Shown one piece after another: positions 32,852-42,710 of a stretch of DNA of 64,000 nt. The stretch lies in contig JASBTI010000041.1 in the NCBI GenBank assembly GCA_030148505.1, forward strand, positions 1 to 64,000. The letters run 5' to 3'. Under the pieces are notes generated by a model. The model saw only the letters and a list, made by a program, of their open reading frames with translations, ran no database searches and had not been told where the DNA came from. The stretch comes from Rhodanobacter sp. Lineage in GTDB: Bacteria; Pseudomonadota; Gammaproteobacteria; Xanthomonadales; Rhodanobacteraceae. Positions within the stretch are counted from its first letter, which is position 1. Each line of letters opens with the position of its first letter. Both the position numbers and the translations under genes were made by a program.

Positions 32852-34196
32852 GTCACCGCCCTCAACGCGCCCGCGCGCGCGCTTGCCGGCGTACGAGGCG
32901 CGAGCGCTCTATGGCGCGCTGGTGGTCAGCTTTCCGGCGCTTGTGACGTTGACTCTTGTGCTTTTCATGGGCCGTCCAGACGTCCATAATGGCGTATATT
33001 TCCTGCTGGCTGTGGCGATTGTCACGGTATGGCTGGCACGCTGGCACTATCGGCGGATGATTCATCCGATTCGCACGCTGGCCAGTTTGCTAGAAGCGCT
33101 GCGCGAAGGCGACTACAGCATGCGCGGCGCATCGCACAGCGTGCTAGGTGACGTGGTCTATGACATCAATGCGCTGGCTGAACGTTTGCAGAGTGAACGG
33201 CTGCACTTCGAGGAATCTTCCTACCTGTTGGGCAAGACCTTGGCGGCGTTGGATAACGCGGTGCTGGTGTTCGATGAGGGTCGCCGATTGCGGCTGCTCA
33301 ACCCCGCGGCGCAACGTCTGCTGCATGCGGAGCATGCTCGCCTGTTCGGCCGCAGCGCACAGGAACTTGGCCTGCAGCCGTTGCTCGATGGCCCGTCGCG
33401 CCAACTGCTAAGTCATGCATTTGCGGGTCGCCGCGGCCGCTTCGAGATTCGCCATGCGCCCCTGCGCAGCGGTGGCCTGGGTGGCCGGTTGCTGGTAATC
33501 AACGACGTGGGACGCGTGCTGCGCGAGGAGGAGCGCCAGGCTTGGCAGCGCTTGCTACGCGTGCTCGGACATGAGGTCAACAACTCGCTGGCACCGATCC
33601 AGTCGATGGCCAATACGCTGGCCACGCTGGTGCAACGCGAACCGCTGCCACACGACTGGCGCGACGATTTTCACAGCGGGCTGGAGCTGATTGGACACCG
33701 TGCCGGGGCGCTGGCCCGATTTCTGGCCCGCTATAGCCAGCTGGCGCGCTTGCCGCCGCCGCGACTGCGCACGGTATTGCTCGCCGCGCTGCTCGAAAAA
33801 GTCGCACACCTCGATCAGCGCGTGGTCGTGCACGTCGATGCTGGCGTACCGCTGCAGGTTGAGGCCGATCCCGATCAACTGGAACAAGCGCTGATCAACC
33901 TATTGCGCAATGCGGTCGAGGCCTCGCTGCCGGAGGGCGGAGAAGTTGAGCTGAACTGGCAAGTCGGCGAAGGCGAAGTGCGCATCGAGATTCGCGATGA
34001 TGGCGCCGGCCCGCCGGCCAGCGACAACCTGTTCGTGCCATTTTTCACCACCAAGTCGGGCGGCTCCGGCATAGGCCTGGCGTTTGCGCGACAGATCGCC
34101 GAGGCACATGGCGGTGGCGTGAGTCTGGTGGCCCGCGAGAATGCGCGCGGCGCGCTGGCCATCTTGTGGCTGCCATTGCCCGAGTCAGGAAGGTGA
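32829..34196 (+). CDS. NtrY-like sensor histidine kinase
   Basis: A 455-residue kinase, partner of the NtrC-like regulator whose last codons it overlaps by 23 bp. Two membrane helices lie near residues 28-65 with almost no periplasmic loop (VVSFPALVTLTLVLFMG and GVYFLLAVAIVTVWLA). HAMP-like and PAS-like regions follow, with a NAVLVFDEGRRLRLLNPAA segment. The HisKA motif is LGHEVNNSLAPIQSM, with the Asn-Asn after HEV seen in NtrB/NtrY kinases. The ATPase domain has NLLRNAVEAS, IRDDGAGPP and FFTTKSGGSGIGLAF. The lack of a periplasmic domain suggests an intramembrane or cytoplasmic signal. Confidence 0.9.
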   Translation: MSLMAPPESPPSTRPRARLPAYEARALYGALVVSFPALVTLTLVLFMGRPDVHNGVYFLLAVAIVTVWLARWHYRRMIHPIRTLASLLEALREGDYSMRGASHSVLGDVVYDINALAERLQSERLHFEESSYLLGKTLAALDNAVLVFDEGRRLRLLNPAAQRLLHAEHARLFGRSAQELGLQPLLDGPSRQLLSHAFAGRRGRFEIRHAPLRSGGLGGRLLVINDVGRVLREEERQAWQRLLRVLGHEVNNSLAPIQSMANTLATLVQREPLPHDWRDDFHSGLELIGHRAGALARFLARYSQLARLPPPRLRTVLLAALLEKVAHLDQRVVVHVDAGVPLQVEADPDQLEQALINLLRNAVEASLPEGGEVELNWQVGEGEVRIEIRDDGAGPPASDNLFVPFFTTKSGGSGIGLAFARQIAEAHGGGVSLVARENARGALAILWLPLPESGR

Positions 34197-34247
34197 AGGC
34201 CGGGCAGTACCGTCATGGGGTTGGCGGTACAAGGCCCAGCGTTCGTT

Positions 34248-35105
34248 CTACCCCGGAATCATGAAGCGGGCGACCTGGGTCAGTTCACCGGCCTCGCGCA
34301 TCGGCACGACAAAGGTCTGGCGTTTCTCGTCCGGGGTGTTTTCGTTGGTGATGATGGTGACGTGCGCCACGGTGATGGTGGCAGGCTTGCCCTCGGCATC
34401 GCTGCCGCTGCCGCCGTAGTAGTTGACGTAAACGTAGTACAGGCCGGGCATCGCCACCGGCGAAGAAAAGATTTCCGGACCGTAGCCGTCGGTCACGTCC
34501 ACATCCAGGGCGCCGCCATTGTCGAGTTCGCGATGGCCGTACCAGGCATGTTGGCCATCGGGGGTGATGACGTGCAGGTCCAGATCGGTGTTGTCGGTGC
34601 TCCAGGACAGCACCACGCGGATACGTGCGTGCAGTTTGCCGGTTTGCGCCTCGTAGAACGTGGCGCTGTTGCGCTGTTGTCCATCCGGGCTGATGACTTG
34701 CACGTTGTTCGAGCCGGCCCCGAAATTGTACGGCCGCGAGAAATGGCCTTCGCCGTCGACCTTCAGCGGCATCGCCACGCCGTTGACCACCAGGGTATAG
34801 GGCGTGCGCGGTGCCCCGGCCACCTGGTCGGTTTTCGACTTGGGTCGCTGGCGGATCTGGCCGGCAATCATCGCGCTGCGGCTCTGGCCTTCCGGCGTGT
34901 TCACGTCGGAGGCTGGATAGTGCACCTCCTGCAGATAGTTCTGTGCGCCCTGATCGAGGTTGGCCTGGCGCCAACCCGACAGCGGCGTGTCGATCCGGAT
35001 ATCGGCCGATGTCGATTGCGCCTGTGCGCCACCCATCAGTGCCAATGACAGCGGGACGAGCCAGCAAAGGCGGCGGAGCAAGCCCGGGGCCATGAGTGTA
35101 CGCAT
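34248..35105 (-). CDS. yfaP: YfaP-like protein (DUF2135), yfa cluster
   Basis: A 285-residue exported protein with a signal peptide (LVPLSLALMGGAQA). An N-terminal beta domain comes first. The C-terminal DUF2135 region contains VLSWSTDNTDLDLHVITPDG, WYGHRELDNGGALDVDVTDGYGPE and GLYYVYVNYYGG, with many Asp residues that could bind calcium. It is the last gene of a minus-strand cluster (yfaA, yfaT, yfaS, yfaQ, yfaP-like) whose E. coli counterpart is poorly characterised. Function is unknown; a periplasmic role with the alpha-2-macroglobulin is implied by context. Confidence 0.85.
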   Translation of the reverse strand: MRTLMAPGLLRRLCWLVPLSLALMGGAQAQSTSADIRIDTPLSGWRQANLDQGAQNYLQEVHYPASDVNTPEGQSRSAMIAGQIRQRPKSKTDQVAGAPRTPYTLVVNGVAMPLKVDGEGHFSRPYNFGAGSNNVQVISPDGQQRNSATFYEAQTGKLHARIRVVLSWSTDNTDLDLHVITPDGQHAWYGHRELDNGGALDVDVTDGYGPEIFSSPVAMPGLYYVYVNYYGGSGSDAEGKPATITVAHVTIITNENTPDEKRQTFVVPMREAGELTQVARFMIPG

Positions 35106-35109
35106 CACT

Positions 35110-35502
35110 TCAGTCTCCTCCGTTGCGCACGAGACGACGTGCGAGTGCTTCGACATAGGCTTCGTCACGACCATGCGGGTGCCCGGCCAGAGCCAGATGC
35201 AGGTATTCGTGGACCACGCTTACGGCATCGTTGCTGTTGCGCAGCGGTCCCACGTAAATGCGCCGTGCGCGCAGGTCGGTATACGGTCGGCGTGCATGCA
35301 GCGCGCAGACCGTGAAGCTGGCCGGCGCGTGATACCCGGGTTCGCGGATCAGCACGGGCTGCCATGCCACCAGTTGCTGCCGCAGCCACTCTTTCAGCAA
35401 CGGCTGCGGCTGGCATGGCGTCGGTGCAGCCGCGTGCGCGACGCGAGATGACGCTGCGACGGCCAGCAACAGCAGCAGACAAACGACGGCAGCGCGCGTC
35501 AT
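35110..35502 (-). CDS. Short DUF2300/YfaQ-like protein with HEYLH motif
   Basis: A 130-residue exported protein with a signal peptide (CLLLLLAVAASSRVAHA). The motif VVHEYLHLALAGHPHGRDEAYVEALARRL near the C-terminus is of the HExxH zinc-peptidase type. It corresponds to the C-terminal part of E. coli YfaQ (DUF2300, about 550 residues), so this is a much shorter form. Two Cys (Cys29, Cys66) could pair. The start overlaps the yfaS stop (ATGA at 35499-35502). It may be a small metallopeptidase or a binding domain; activity is unproven. Confidence 0.75.
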   Translation of the reverse strand: MTRAAVVCLLLLLAVAASSRVAHAAAPTPCQPQPLLKEWLRQQLVAWQPVLIREPGYHAPASFTVCALHARRPYTDLRARRIYVGPLRNSNDAVSVVHEYLHLALAGHPHGRDEAYVEALARRLVRNGGD

Positions 35503-38500
35503 TGCACGATCCACGGTGCCGAATCGGGCGTCGACAGGGCGCTGGCATCGGGTTGATACATGCGGTAGTAGCGTACCGGCGGCAGCCGGAAGCGACCCGG
35601 TTGCGAGAAGCGGATCAGGTGGCGGATGGTCCGCGTGCTGTCGGCCTCGATGGTTTCGATCGGGTCGGCATAGTAGGTCTCGAAAACCTGGGCTTTTTCG
35701 CTGCCCAGCACCGGCATGGCACTGGGCATGGGGTCGCCGTTGACGTCCAGCGGCTGGTATTCGTCACGGTTGGGATCGAGCACCTTGAGGTCGCTGATGC
35801 TGAATCCGTAGCGCTGTGGTACCACCTCCGCGCCGGGCGGCAGCGGCACCTGCAGCAGACCGTAGCGCAGCGGCGTATCCAGCCCCGAGGTCAAGGTGAT
35901 CTGATCCACATACAGCGCTTCGGCGCTCAGCGGACCGTGTACCACGCGTGCCTCGAACACGCCGGGTTTGCCGGAGGGAACCAGCTTATACAGGGTGCGC
36001 TTCAGGCCGAGTGCCAGGGACTCGCTGTCGCCCGCGGCGGACTGATAGCTGATGCGCAGCGGCACGGGGGCGTCGGAGGCCCGGTCAAGAGCGATCTTCC
36101 TTGGCACGTCATCGCCGATGAAGCGCCAGAGCGAACCGGTTACGGTGTTTTGATGAAGCCAGGGACCGGCCAGAGACAGCGCGGTTGAAGTACTGGTGGT
36201 GTTGGCAGCCGGATGTGCGTGGCTCAGCCAGACCAGCAGCAAGGCACGCTCCATGGTCGGCCAGTCGCGGCTGATGTGCTGCAGCACCGGCTTCATGCGG
36301 GCCGCATCCGCGTGGGCGGTGAGCACCAGCGGCATCGACGCGAGCACGTCATTGCCGCTGGTAGACAAGGCTTCGGCGGCGGCCACGCTGGCCTTTTCCA
36401 GGGCCGCGGTGAGTGGCTGGCCCTGGCGACGGACGATATCGCGATACAGCACCAAGGTCAGTGCGCGACCGGCGTTACTGTCCGGTGCGGCCAGGATGAC
36501 GCTTTCGCCGCGTGGCAAGTCCATCGCCGTCGGTGACGGATCGATGGCCGGCATCTGGTCAAGATCATCCTGCAGTCCCTTGAGCAGGGTCGTTACCGGC
36601 AAGCCCATGTCCTCCATCATGCGAATAGCCAGCGCCCGGTGCAGCAACGGCATCTGTGTGCCGCCCTGCTGGTAGGCGTCCACCACGTGCTGCCAGTGGC
36701 TGGGCGGGAGCTGGATGCCCAGGGTGCGGCTGGCATACCAGTCAGCGTAATAGGCGTACACCGTCAGCAGCGGGTTCATCGCGCCCTGGTTTCCCCACCA
36801 GGTGAACGTGGCATCCGGCCCGGCCAGCGCCATCAGCCGTCCGCGCGCGGTTTGCGTGCGCTGTTGCAAGCGCAATCGCAAGCCCTGGCTGGCACGGTCG
36901 TGGGGCAGCGAATCCAGTGCCAGCGACAGCGGCAGCAAACGGCTGGCGGTCTGTTCCACACAGCCGTAGGGGTAGTCGATCAACGCGCCCAGCGCGCCGT
37001 CGAACTGTTGTTGCACGGTGCTTGCCGGTTCAGCCTCGATGTGTCTCGCATCGGCGGGCAGATCAAGCGCCGCACCGGTCATCACGTTCTTGCTGTGCCA
37101 GCTCAGCCAGTGTGCCGGCAGCGCCTCCAGCGACACATTCAGCGCGTCCAGCGTCTTGCCGTCGGCCTGCAAGGTGAGGTGTTCGATGGCGTCGTGCTGA
37201 ATATCCAGCTGCAGCGGCACGAAGTTGCTGCCCGGTTGCAGGTTGACGTTTCGAGTCTGCAGTTTGCCATCGCCGGTGCGCGCCAGCAGCTGCCCGGCCA
37301 CGGCGTGATCGCTGTGGTTGAAGGCGACGATACCGATGGTCGGCTGGTCACCCGTACGGAAGCGTTTCGGCCCGGTCCATTGCAGGTAGAAGGGCTTGGT
37401 CGAATCGACGTACGCAACGCTCTGGCCGGCGCTTCCATCCGCACTCATCGCGCGCACGGTCATGCGCCAGCGCGACAGCGCATCGGGCATGACAAAACTG
37501 AATTGCGCTTCGCCGTTGGCGTCGGTACGCAGCGTGGGAAACCAGGCGGCGGTATCGATGTTTTCGCGTCGCGGGCGCACTTCCAGGGTGGGCGACTTGA
37601 CGTCCCGATGGTAGATGCTCGCCTCGCCGCTGTCGGCCATTTTTGGCGACCAGGCCAGGTCGTAGCCGTAAAAGGACAGGCTGGCGGTGGTGCGTACGCT
37701 GTCGCGCAGCGGGTGGAAAAAGAAGTCGAAAATCGACGGCGCCAGTTCCGGCTGCAGCACATACACCATGTTGTCGACCACCGAGGCGGTCAGCACCGTC
37801 TGTACCGGCTTGCCATCGCGGCTTGCGCTCAGTTTCACGGTGACACGATCGCCGGGTCGGTAACGGGTTTTTGCGGTGTGCATGGCGATCTGGATCGCCG
37901 GCATTTGCACCTGCAGGCCGACATTCTGGAATTGAAAGTCGTCGTGATCGACGTACAGGGCGGAGAAGGTCATGTTCGGTGCGTAGGCATCCGTCACCGG
38001 CACGTCGACTTGCCATCGCGTGGGGCTGAGCCGCTTGGCCCGCAGCCAGTCGGCACCCTGGCTGGCCAGCGCATGCTTGGCTACGCCGTCGCGCTCCAGG
38101 GTCAGCAGCATGTCACCCACCGGTTGCGGGAGATCCAGGGTGATATGGGCTATATCGCCGATGCGGTAGCGCGGCTTGTCGGTGTGCAGGCGCAACCCCA
38201 CTGCCGGGTTCTCGCTGTTGCCGGGAATCTGCACGCTGGCGCGCGCCAGGTTGGTGCCGTCGGCGCTGCGCAGGAACAGGCTGTAGCCACCGGGCTGCTT
38301 GAAGTCGACCTGGAAAGCGGGGGCGGCCGGATCGAGCGTTCCCTCCGTCGTGGTCTGATCCTGCAGGCGTATCGCCATCCATTGCGTCGGTAGTGGCGTG
38401 CCGGTCTTGGCGTTCCCGGAAATTGCGAATTGCAGGGGGCCGGTGCCCTGCGGCGGTTGCTTCGGCGTGACGGTGTAGGGCAACGGTCCTGGCTGCAAGC

Positions 38501-40145
38501 TGATCTGCATGCGCGCGCTGACCGGAAACGCGCCGTACTCGCGCGCCTCGGCACGCAACTCGTAGCGTGACGGCACCGCGGCAGCCGGCAGTTTGAAGCG
38601 CGCGTTGCCGTTCTTGTCCACGGTCAGCAACTGCTCGCGCAACTGCCGGACGAAGCGGGTATGCGCATCGTTGTCGGTGATCGACAGCGCCTGTGCCTTG
38701 ACGTCGAGCAACACCTTGGCGTGTTTCAACGGCTTGCCGTCCGGGTAGTGCAAACGCACGGTACCGTCGATGGTGTCACCGGGATGGTAGTGCGGGCGGT
38801 CGAGGGCAATGTCCACCTGGAAATGCGGCTTGGCGTAATGAGCGACACGGAACATGCCGGTGTAAGTGGTGCCACCCAGCTGCAGGCGCAGCTGATAGCC
38901 ACCGGGCAATGCGGTGTCGGGCAGCGGCATGTCGACATTGCCACCGGTTTGCGGGTCCACATCCACGGCGCGGCTCAGCAGTTCACGGCCCGCCGAGTCG
39001 ATCAGACTCAGCCGCCCGGCACCGGTCTTGATCGGATGTGACTGGCGTGCGCTGGTGTAGTGACGGGCGAATATTTTCACCTGCACCTGGTCGCCTGGCT
39101 TGTACAGCGGGCGGTCGGTGAAGATATACACGCGCCGGTCGTAGACCTCGCTGTCGTAGTAGAAATTCTCCGACACGAACACGCCACCCTGGGCATCCGT
39201 ACCGATCATGTAACTGGTCTGCGGTACCGTGTGCTTGAGCGCCAGCAGCCCCTGGTCGTCGGTGTGTCCCCGATCGAGCAAACCATTGCCGTCGGTCCAG
39301 GCGATGGCGACATCGGGCACGGCCTTGCCGGTGTTCTTGTTGGCCGTCCAGACCAGCGCCTCATCGCGGGAGGTCTTGGTTACACCCACGGTGTCGGAGA
39401 CGAACAACGTGGTCACCGCGCGGTGGCTGCCGACATAGGCTTCAACCAGATACAAGCCGGGTTTGAGGTGACCCAGCGGCACATAGGCGTTGCCGGGCGG
39501 TGGGGCCAGAAAGTTGCTGCTGCTGCCGTCGAGCCGGGTCAGCTTCGGCGGTGCGATCGGTTCGGCGTCCTGGATCGGATAGCGAAAGCGTTCGATCAAC
39601 TGAAACTGCTTCAATGGCGTGAACTGCGGCGGCGAATCGTAATCCGGATGGTAGGAGCGAGGTGGTGCCTGGCTCAGTGACGGCGTCGTCTGCACCACGG
39701 CGCTGCGCACTCGGCCGGTGAAGATCTGCTGCCAGATCAGGCGTGACTTGGCGAACCATTTGTCCCACAGAAAGCTCAACGTGTTGGACACGCCCTCGCC
39801 GCTGTAGTGACCGTCGACCTGCACGCGGTGCAGGTCTTTCTGATGTTCGAGCAAGGCTAGCGGGTGAGGCACGCGGTACAACACGATATCCACGCCGCCA
39901 TAGCTCTGGAATGCGTCAGGTGGCCCCTCGACGCGCACGCGCGCAATATCGGTCGAGCTGAAGCCGGAGTCGGACAGCACGAAAAACGGTGCGCCGGCAT
40001 CCACCTGGTGGCGGCTCTTCAGCACATCGGAGGTTGCCCCGGCAGGGCCTGCCAGCAGCAGGCTCAGCGCGACAAGAACGATAGCCGGAAAACGCCGATG
40101 AAATTGGGATTGTCGATTCGCGGTTGCCAACGCACATCTCTCCAT
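35499..40145 (-). CDS. yfaS: YfaS-type bacterial alpha-2-macroglobulin with thioester
   Basis: A 1548-residue periplasmic protein, close to E. coli YfaS (1534). It has a signal peptide (FPAIVLVALSLLLAGPAGA) and no lipobox Cys, so it should be soluble. MG-type beta domains fill the first half (VYIFTDRPLYKPGDQVQVKI is the usual MG1/MG2 signature). A bait-like region and the alpha-2-macroglobulin domain (AAWFPTLRTDANGEAQFSFVMPDALSRWRMTVRAM) follow. The thioester motif CVEQ (Cys1062) lies in DYPYGCVEQTASRLLPL. Such proteins trap proteases that cleave the bait. The start codon lies 82 bp inside the upstream yfaT-like gene. No penicillin-binding protein 1C gene accompanies it, consistent with the YfaS rather than the YfhM type. 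Confidence 0.92.
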   Translation of the reverse strand: MERCALATANRQSQFHRRFPAIVLVALSLLLAGPAGATSDVLKSRHQVDAGAPFFVLSDSGFSSTDIARVRVEGPPDAFQSYGGVDIVLYRVPHPLALLEHQKDLHRVQVDGHYSGEGVSNTLSFLWDKWFAKSRLIWQQIFTGRVRSAVVQTTPSLSQAPPRSYHPDYDSPPQFTPLKQFQLIERFRYPIQDAEPIAPPKLTRLDGSSSNFLAPPPGNAYVPLGHLKPGLYLVEAYVGSHRAVTTLFVSDTVGVTKTSRDEALVWTANKNTGKAVPDVAIAWTDGNGLLDRGHTDDQGLLALKHTVPQTSYMIGTDAQGGVFVSENFYYDSEVYDRRVYIFTDRPLYKPGDQVQVKIFARHYTSARQSHPIKTGAGRLSLIDSAGRELLSRAVDVDPQTGGNVDMPLPDTALPGGYQLRLQLGGTTYTGMFRVAHYAKPHFQVDIALDRPHYHPGDTIDGTVRLHYPDGKPLKHAKVLLDVKAQALSITDNDAHTRFVRQLREQLLTVDKNGNARFKLPAAAVPSRYELRAEAREYGAFPVSARMQISLQPGPLPYTVTPKQPPQGTGPLQFAISGNAKTGTPLPTQWMAIRLQDQTTTEGTLDPAAPAFQVDFKQPGGYSLFLRSADGTNLARASVQIPGNSENPAVGLRLHTDKPRYRIGDIAHITLDLPQPVGDMLLTLERDGVAKHALASQGADWLRAKRLSPTRWQVDVPVTDAYAPNMTFSALYVDHDDFQFQNVGLQVQMPAIQIAMHTAKTRYRPGDRVTVKLSASRDGKPVQTVLTASVVDNMVYVLQPELAPSIFDFFFHPLRDSVRTTASLSFYGYDLAWSPKMADSGEASIYHRDVKSPTLEVRPRRENIDTAAWFPTLRTDANGEAQFSFVMPDALSRWRMTVRAMSADGSAGQSVAYVDSTKPFYLQWTGPKRFRTGDQPTIGIVAFNHSDHAVAGQLLARTGDGKLQTRNVNLQPGSNFVPLQLDIQHDAIEHLTLQADGKTLDALNVSLEALPAHWLSWHSKNVMTGAALDLPADARHIEAEPASTVQQQFDGALGALIDYPYGCVEQTASRLLPLSLALDSLPHDRASQGLRLRLQQRTQTARGRLMALAGPDATFTWWGNQGAMNPLLTVYAYYADWYASRTLGIQLPPSHWQHVVDAYQQGGTQMPLLHRALAIRMMEDMGLPVTTLLKGLQDDLDQMPAIDPSPTAMDLPRGESVILAAPDSNAGRALTLVLYRDIVRRQGQPLTAALEKASVAAAEALSTSGNDVLASMPLVLTAHADAARMKPVLQHISRDWPTMERALLLVWLSHAHPAANTTSTSTALSLAGPWLHQNTVTGSLWRFIGDDVPRKIALDRASDAPVPLRISYQSAAGDSESLALGLKRTLYKLVPSGKPGVFEARVVHGPLSAEALYVDQITLTSGLDTPLRYGLLQVPLPPGAEVVPQRYGFSISDLKVLDPNRDEYQPLDVNGDPMPSAMPVLGSEKAQVFETYYADPIETIEADSTRTIRHLIRFSQPGRFRLPPVRYYRMYQPDASALSTPDSAPWIVQ

Positions 40146-40723
40146 GTGAACAATTGTTGTGCGCTGATCGCGCGCATGCCGTTGTCGCCGCGCCGGGCGC
40201 TGCCATCGTGATAGGCGATGTAGTTGCCCATCCAGATCATCAGGTGCTGATCCTGCCCCTGATCGAAAAACAACAGGTCACCGGGGCGTGCCTGATTGAC
40301 GTCGCGCGAGATGTAGCGGCTGTTTTCCTGCACCAGCGCATACGCCGAGGCGAAGGCGCCAAAACCACCACCAATGTGCCGCCAGTGGCCGCGCAATGCG
40401 TCCTGCGCCCGGGTCAAGTCCAGCTCCGGCGGCAATGGCTGCCGGCTGAGCGCATTGTCCCGGCGCCAGGTCGCATCGTGCCGACGCAACGACTCGGCGA
40501 CGGCGAAGCGCACCAGCCCGGCGCAATCGCGGTGGTTCCAGCGTGGGTTGGGACCGTGGCGCAACTGCTCGGCGACGATCAGCGTGAACCACGCACGAAA
40601 TTCGCGTGATTGCTGTGGACTGAGCGCCGCCGCCGATGGCGCGGCGATCGCCGGCGTCACGCCCGTCAGCAGGGCGCCTGCCAGCGCGAGCGTGGTCAGT
40701 GTGTGCTGGACAAGGCGTGCCAT
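40064..40723 (-). CDS. yfaT: YfaT-like protein (DUF1175)
   Basis: A 219-residue exported protein with a signal peptide (LTTLALAGALLTGVTPAIAA). DUF1175 proteins resemble NlpC/P60-like cysteine hydrolases: here a Cys near residue 61 in RDCAGLVRFAVAESL and His residues in GQDQHLMIWMGNYIAYHDG. The activity is untested in the family, so amidase or peptidase action on peptidoglycan or proteins is inference. The start at 40723 overlaps the yfaA stop by 28 bp, and the stop overlaps the yfaS start by 82 bp. All three are therefore translated from one message. Confidence 0.85.
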   Translation of the reverse strand: MARLVQHTLTTLALAGALLTGVTPAIAAPSAAALSPQQSREFRAWFTLIVAEQLRHGPNPRWNHRDCAGLVRFAVAESLRRHDATWRRDNALSRQPLPPELDLTRAQDALRGHWRHIGGGFGAFASAYALVQENSRYISRDVNQARPGDLLFFDQGQDQHLMIWMGNYIAYHDGSARRGDNGMRAISAQQLFTWRDVRWQPRIDNPNFIGVFRLSFLSR

Positions 40724-42351
40724 GTGACCGATTGCCAGGCGAGGTGAGAGGTGTCGAGCGGATCGGGCAGCGTCAAGGCATACACCGGGAACTGCGCCAG
40801 CGCCTGCAGTCGGGGTGACAGGTATTGTGCGGCGGCCTGGTGAAACAGCGGTTCGCGGTCGGCCGGCAGGTCGCCGTTGATGGCGTCGCCGAGCAGCTTG
40901 CTCAAACGTACGGGGGTGATCACCGCCATCACGTGACCGGCATCGCGCGGCAAGGTATCGGCCAGTGCGGGCCGCAGCTTGTTCATCACCGCCAAGGTGT
41001 TGCGAACCTGCTGCGCATCGGGCGAAAACACCAGCCACTGGCCATGCCGGGCCAGGGCCATATGGTAGGTGCCGTAATCGGTGGGCACGTCGCGCTGCCA
41101 CACGGTGGCATGGTCGGTGTGCACCGGCGTGATGGTTTGCGGCAACGCACTTGCGGTCTGACGATAGCGCGCCCAGGAGTTGCCGGTGCTGTCGGCAAAC
41201 AGCGCCCCCAAGGTGGTGTCCCAGGCGCCCCGATCCTGGATCGATGCCACCAGCAGCGGCGTGTAGATGGCGCCGTCGGCGAACCAGCAGATGGCGGCCG
41301 GCCCGTGCAGCGCACCGACCAGGGCGGTATCGATGCGTGCATCGCTGGCTTGCAGTCGTTTCAGTGTGGCCAGGGCACGCCCCCAATCCACCGGCGCGCT
41401 GGCGCACAGGCTGGCGCCGGCAGGGGTGACCTGCCACAGCGCCCGCGTGTCGAAGGTGCGATCGGCGTTGTTCATGTCGACCAGCCGCAGGTAGCTGGAC
41501 CAGCCGTTACCGTCAAAGTCGAAACGCAACGCCTGGACGTCCGGCGTGAAATGTTGATAGTTGAACGTGACCGCGTCCGCGTCGATCACCAGCGCGTGTT
41601 TGCCGGCAAACTGCTGCAGGCCGAAATGGCGCCGCAAAGGACTGGCGCGCCAGCGTGGGTCGAGTAGCGCCTTCCACACTTTGGCCCGGTTCGCGGCGTC
41701 ACCGAAACGCTCGCTGGAAAACAGCGCCGGGTCGGAGAAGATCAACAAGTGCGCGTTGGCCTGCGCCAGAAACAGCGATCGTTGTCGCCCGTAGTCGAGC
41801 CGGTACAACGGCGTGTCGCTGCCATCGGGCAAGGGCAGGGAGCCGACCTGCTGCAGGCTGTGGTCCTTTCCGGTCAGCCGGGCAACGAGTTTCAGTGCCG
41901 CCGTCATCGGCGAGCTGTCGGTGTCGATCAGCCAGTGCGAAAGCTTGCCATCGGGTCCGCGCCACAGGGCGATATCGGCGGGACGGTCAAGTGCCATCGC
42001 CACCAGATCATCGCGCAGGCTCAGGTGATGTTCGTAAGCGATGCGGCGCAGCGTGCCTTCGAGCTCGAGAAGGCGGCTATGGTGCTGGTAGTAGAAAACG
42101 AAGTCTTCGGTAAGCACCGCCTTGAGCAGCGGTACCTCGAGCAGGTCACGCGGCAGATCGCGCAGGGATTTCGACACGATCATCGCATCGGGCTGCGCCA
42201 GCCGTACTGGCGCGATGTCGGTCAGCGCGGCGGGAATCGGTTGCCGCAACTGGTGTTGTCGCCACAGCTGTCGTCCCAGCACCGTGGCCAGAACCATCAG
42301 CAAGACGGCCATGCCGGCGAGCAGGTAGCGACGTCGATTCATGGCTCGCAT
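40696..42351 (-). CDS. yfaA: YfaA-like protein (DUF2138)
   Basis: A 551-residue protein anchored by one N-terminal helix (YLLAGMAVLLMVLATVLG) after a basic MRAMNRRR, with the rest in the periplasm. The sequence matches the DUF2138 pattern: PDAMIVSKSLRDLPRDLLEVPLLKAVLTEDFVFYYQHH near the start and LPRDAGHVMAVITPVRLSKLLG near the end. Only one clear Cys pair region is present (SLCASAPVDWG, AAICWFADG). It is the first gene of the yfa cluster. Function is unknown. Start 42351 or 42342 (second ATG). Confidence 0.85.
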   Translation of the reverse strand: MRAMNRRRYLLAGMAVLLMVLATVLGRQLWRQHQLRQPIPAALTDIAPVRLAQPDAMIVSKSLRDLPRDLLEVPLLKAVLTEDFVFYYQHHSRLLELEGTLRRIAYEHHLSLRDDLVAMALDRPADIALWRGPDGKLSHWLIDTDSSPMTAALKLVARLTGKDHSLQQVGSLPLPDGSDTPLYRLDYGRQRSLFLAQANAHLLIFSDPALFSSERFGDAANRAKVWKALLDPRWRASPLRRHFGLQQFAGKHALVIDADAVTFNYQHFTPDVQALRFDFDGNGWSSYLRLVDMNNADRTFDTRALWQVTPAGASLCASAPVDWGRALATLKRLQASDARIDTALVGALHGPAAICWFADGAIYTPLLVASIQDRGAWDTTLGALFADSTGNSWARYRQTASALPQTITPVHTDHATVWQRDVPTDYGTYHMALARHGQWLVFSPDAQQVRNTLAVMNKLRPALADTLPRDAGHVMAVITPVRLSKLLGDAINGDLPADREPLFHQAAAQYLSPRLQALAQFPVYALTLPDPLDTSHLAWQSVTWHALSSTH

Positions 42352-42710
42352 GCAATACAAACCCCCTGTGGCACCGTGCACCAGAATGGCGCCGGCATTG
42401 GTTTTCCCCACGGCACCCAGAATGGCTCCGATGCACGTCTTTTTCGGGGCTAATCATGCGTGCTGAAATGGCCGAATTGGGGTTTTTTCGGGAAAGCGTC
42501 GTCCACGCCAACGGGTCGCCCAATCCGTTTGGCAGACTACACGACGATGCAGTACCGGGAAACGTTTTCGGGTACCGATGAAGCGGCAGCCGCTCGCAGG
42601 CCGACAGAGGTCGATTGAATCGAGCGGTGATTGCCATGTCCGATGATCCCGCGTGTCGATGACCGTTCTGCGACGGCGCCATCGCTGACACCCCGGATTC
42701 ATTCGCCGCT
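42352..42710. other. Intergenic region between yfaA and uup
   Basis: No gene, RNA or terminator with a T-run was recognised. Two imperfect copies of CACC(C)AGAATGGC(G/T)CCG about 40 bases apart (near 42380 and 42416) are the only repeat seen. It should contain the promoter of the yfa operon on the minus strand. Confidence 0.5.

Noticed and set aside
36639-38393. 584-codon plus-strand ORF opposite yfaS
   Set aside because: High-GC shadow of the alpha-2-macroglobulin gene; no domain, no ribosome site, and the minus-strand gene is clearly real.
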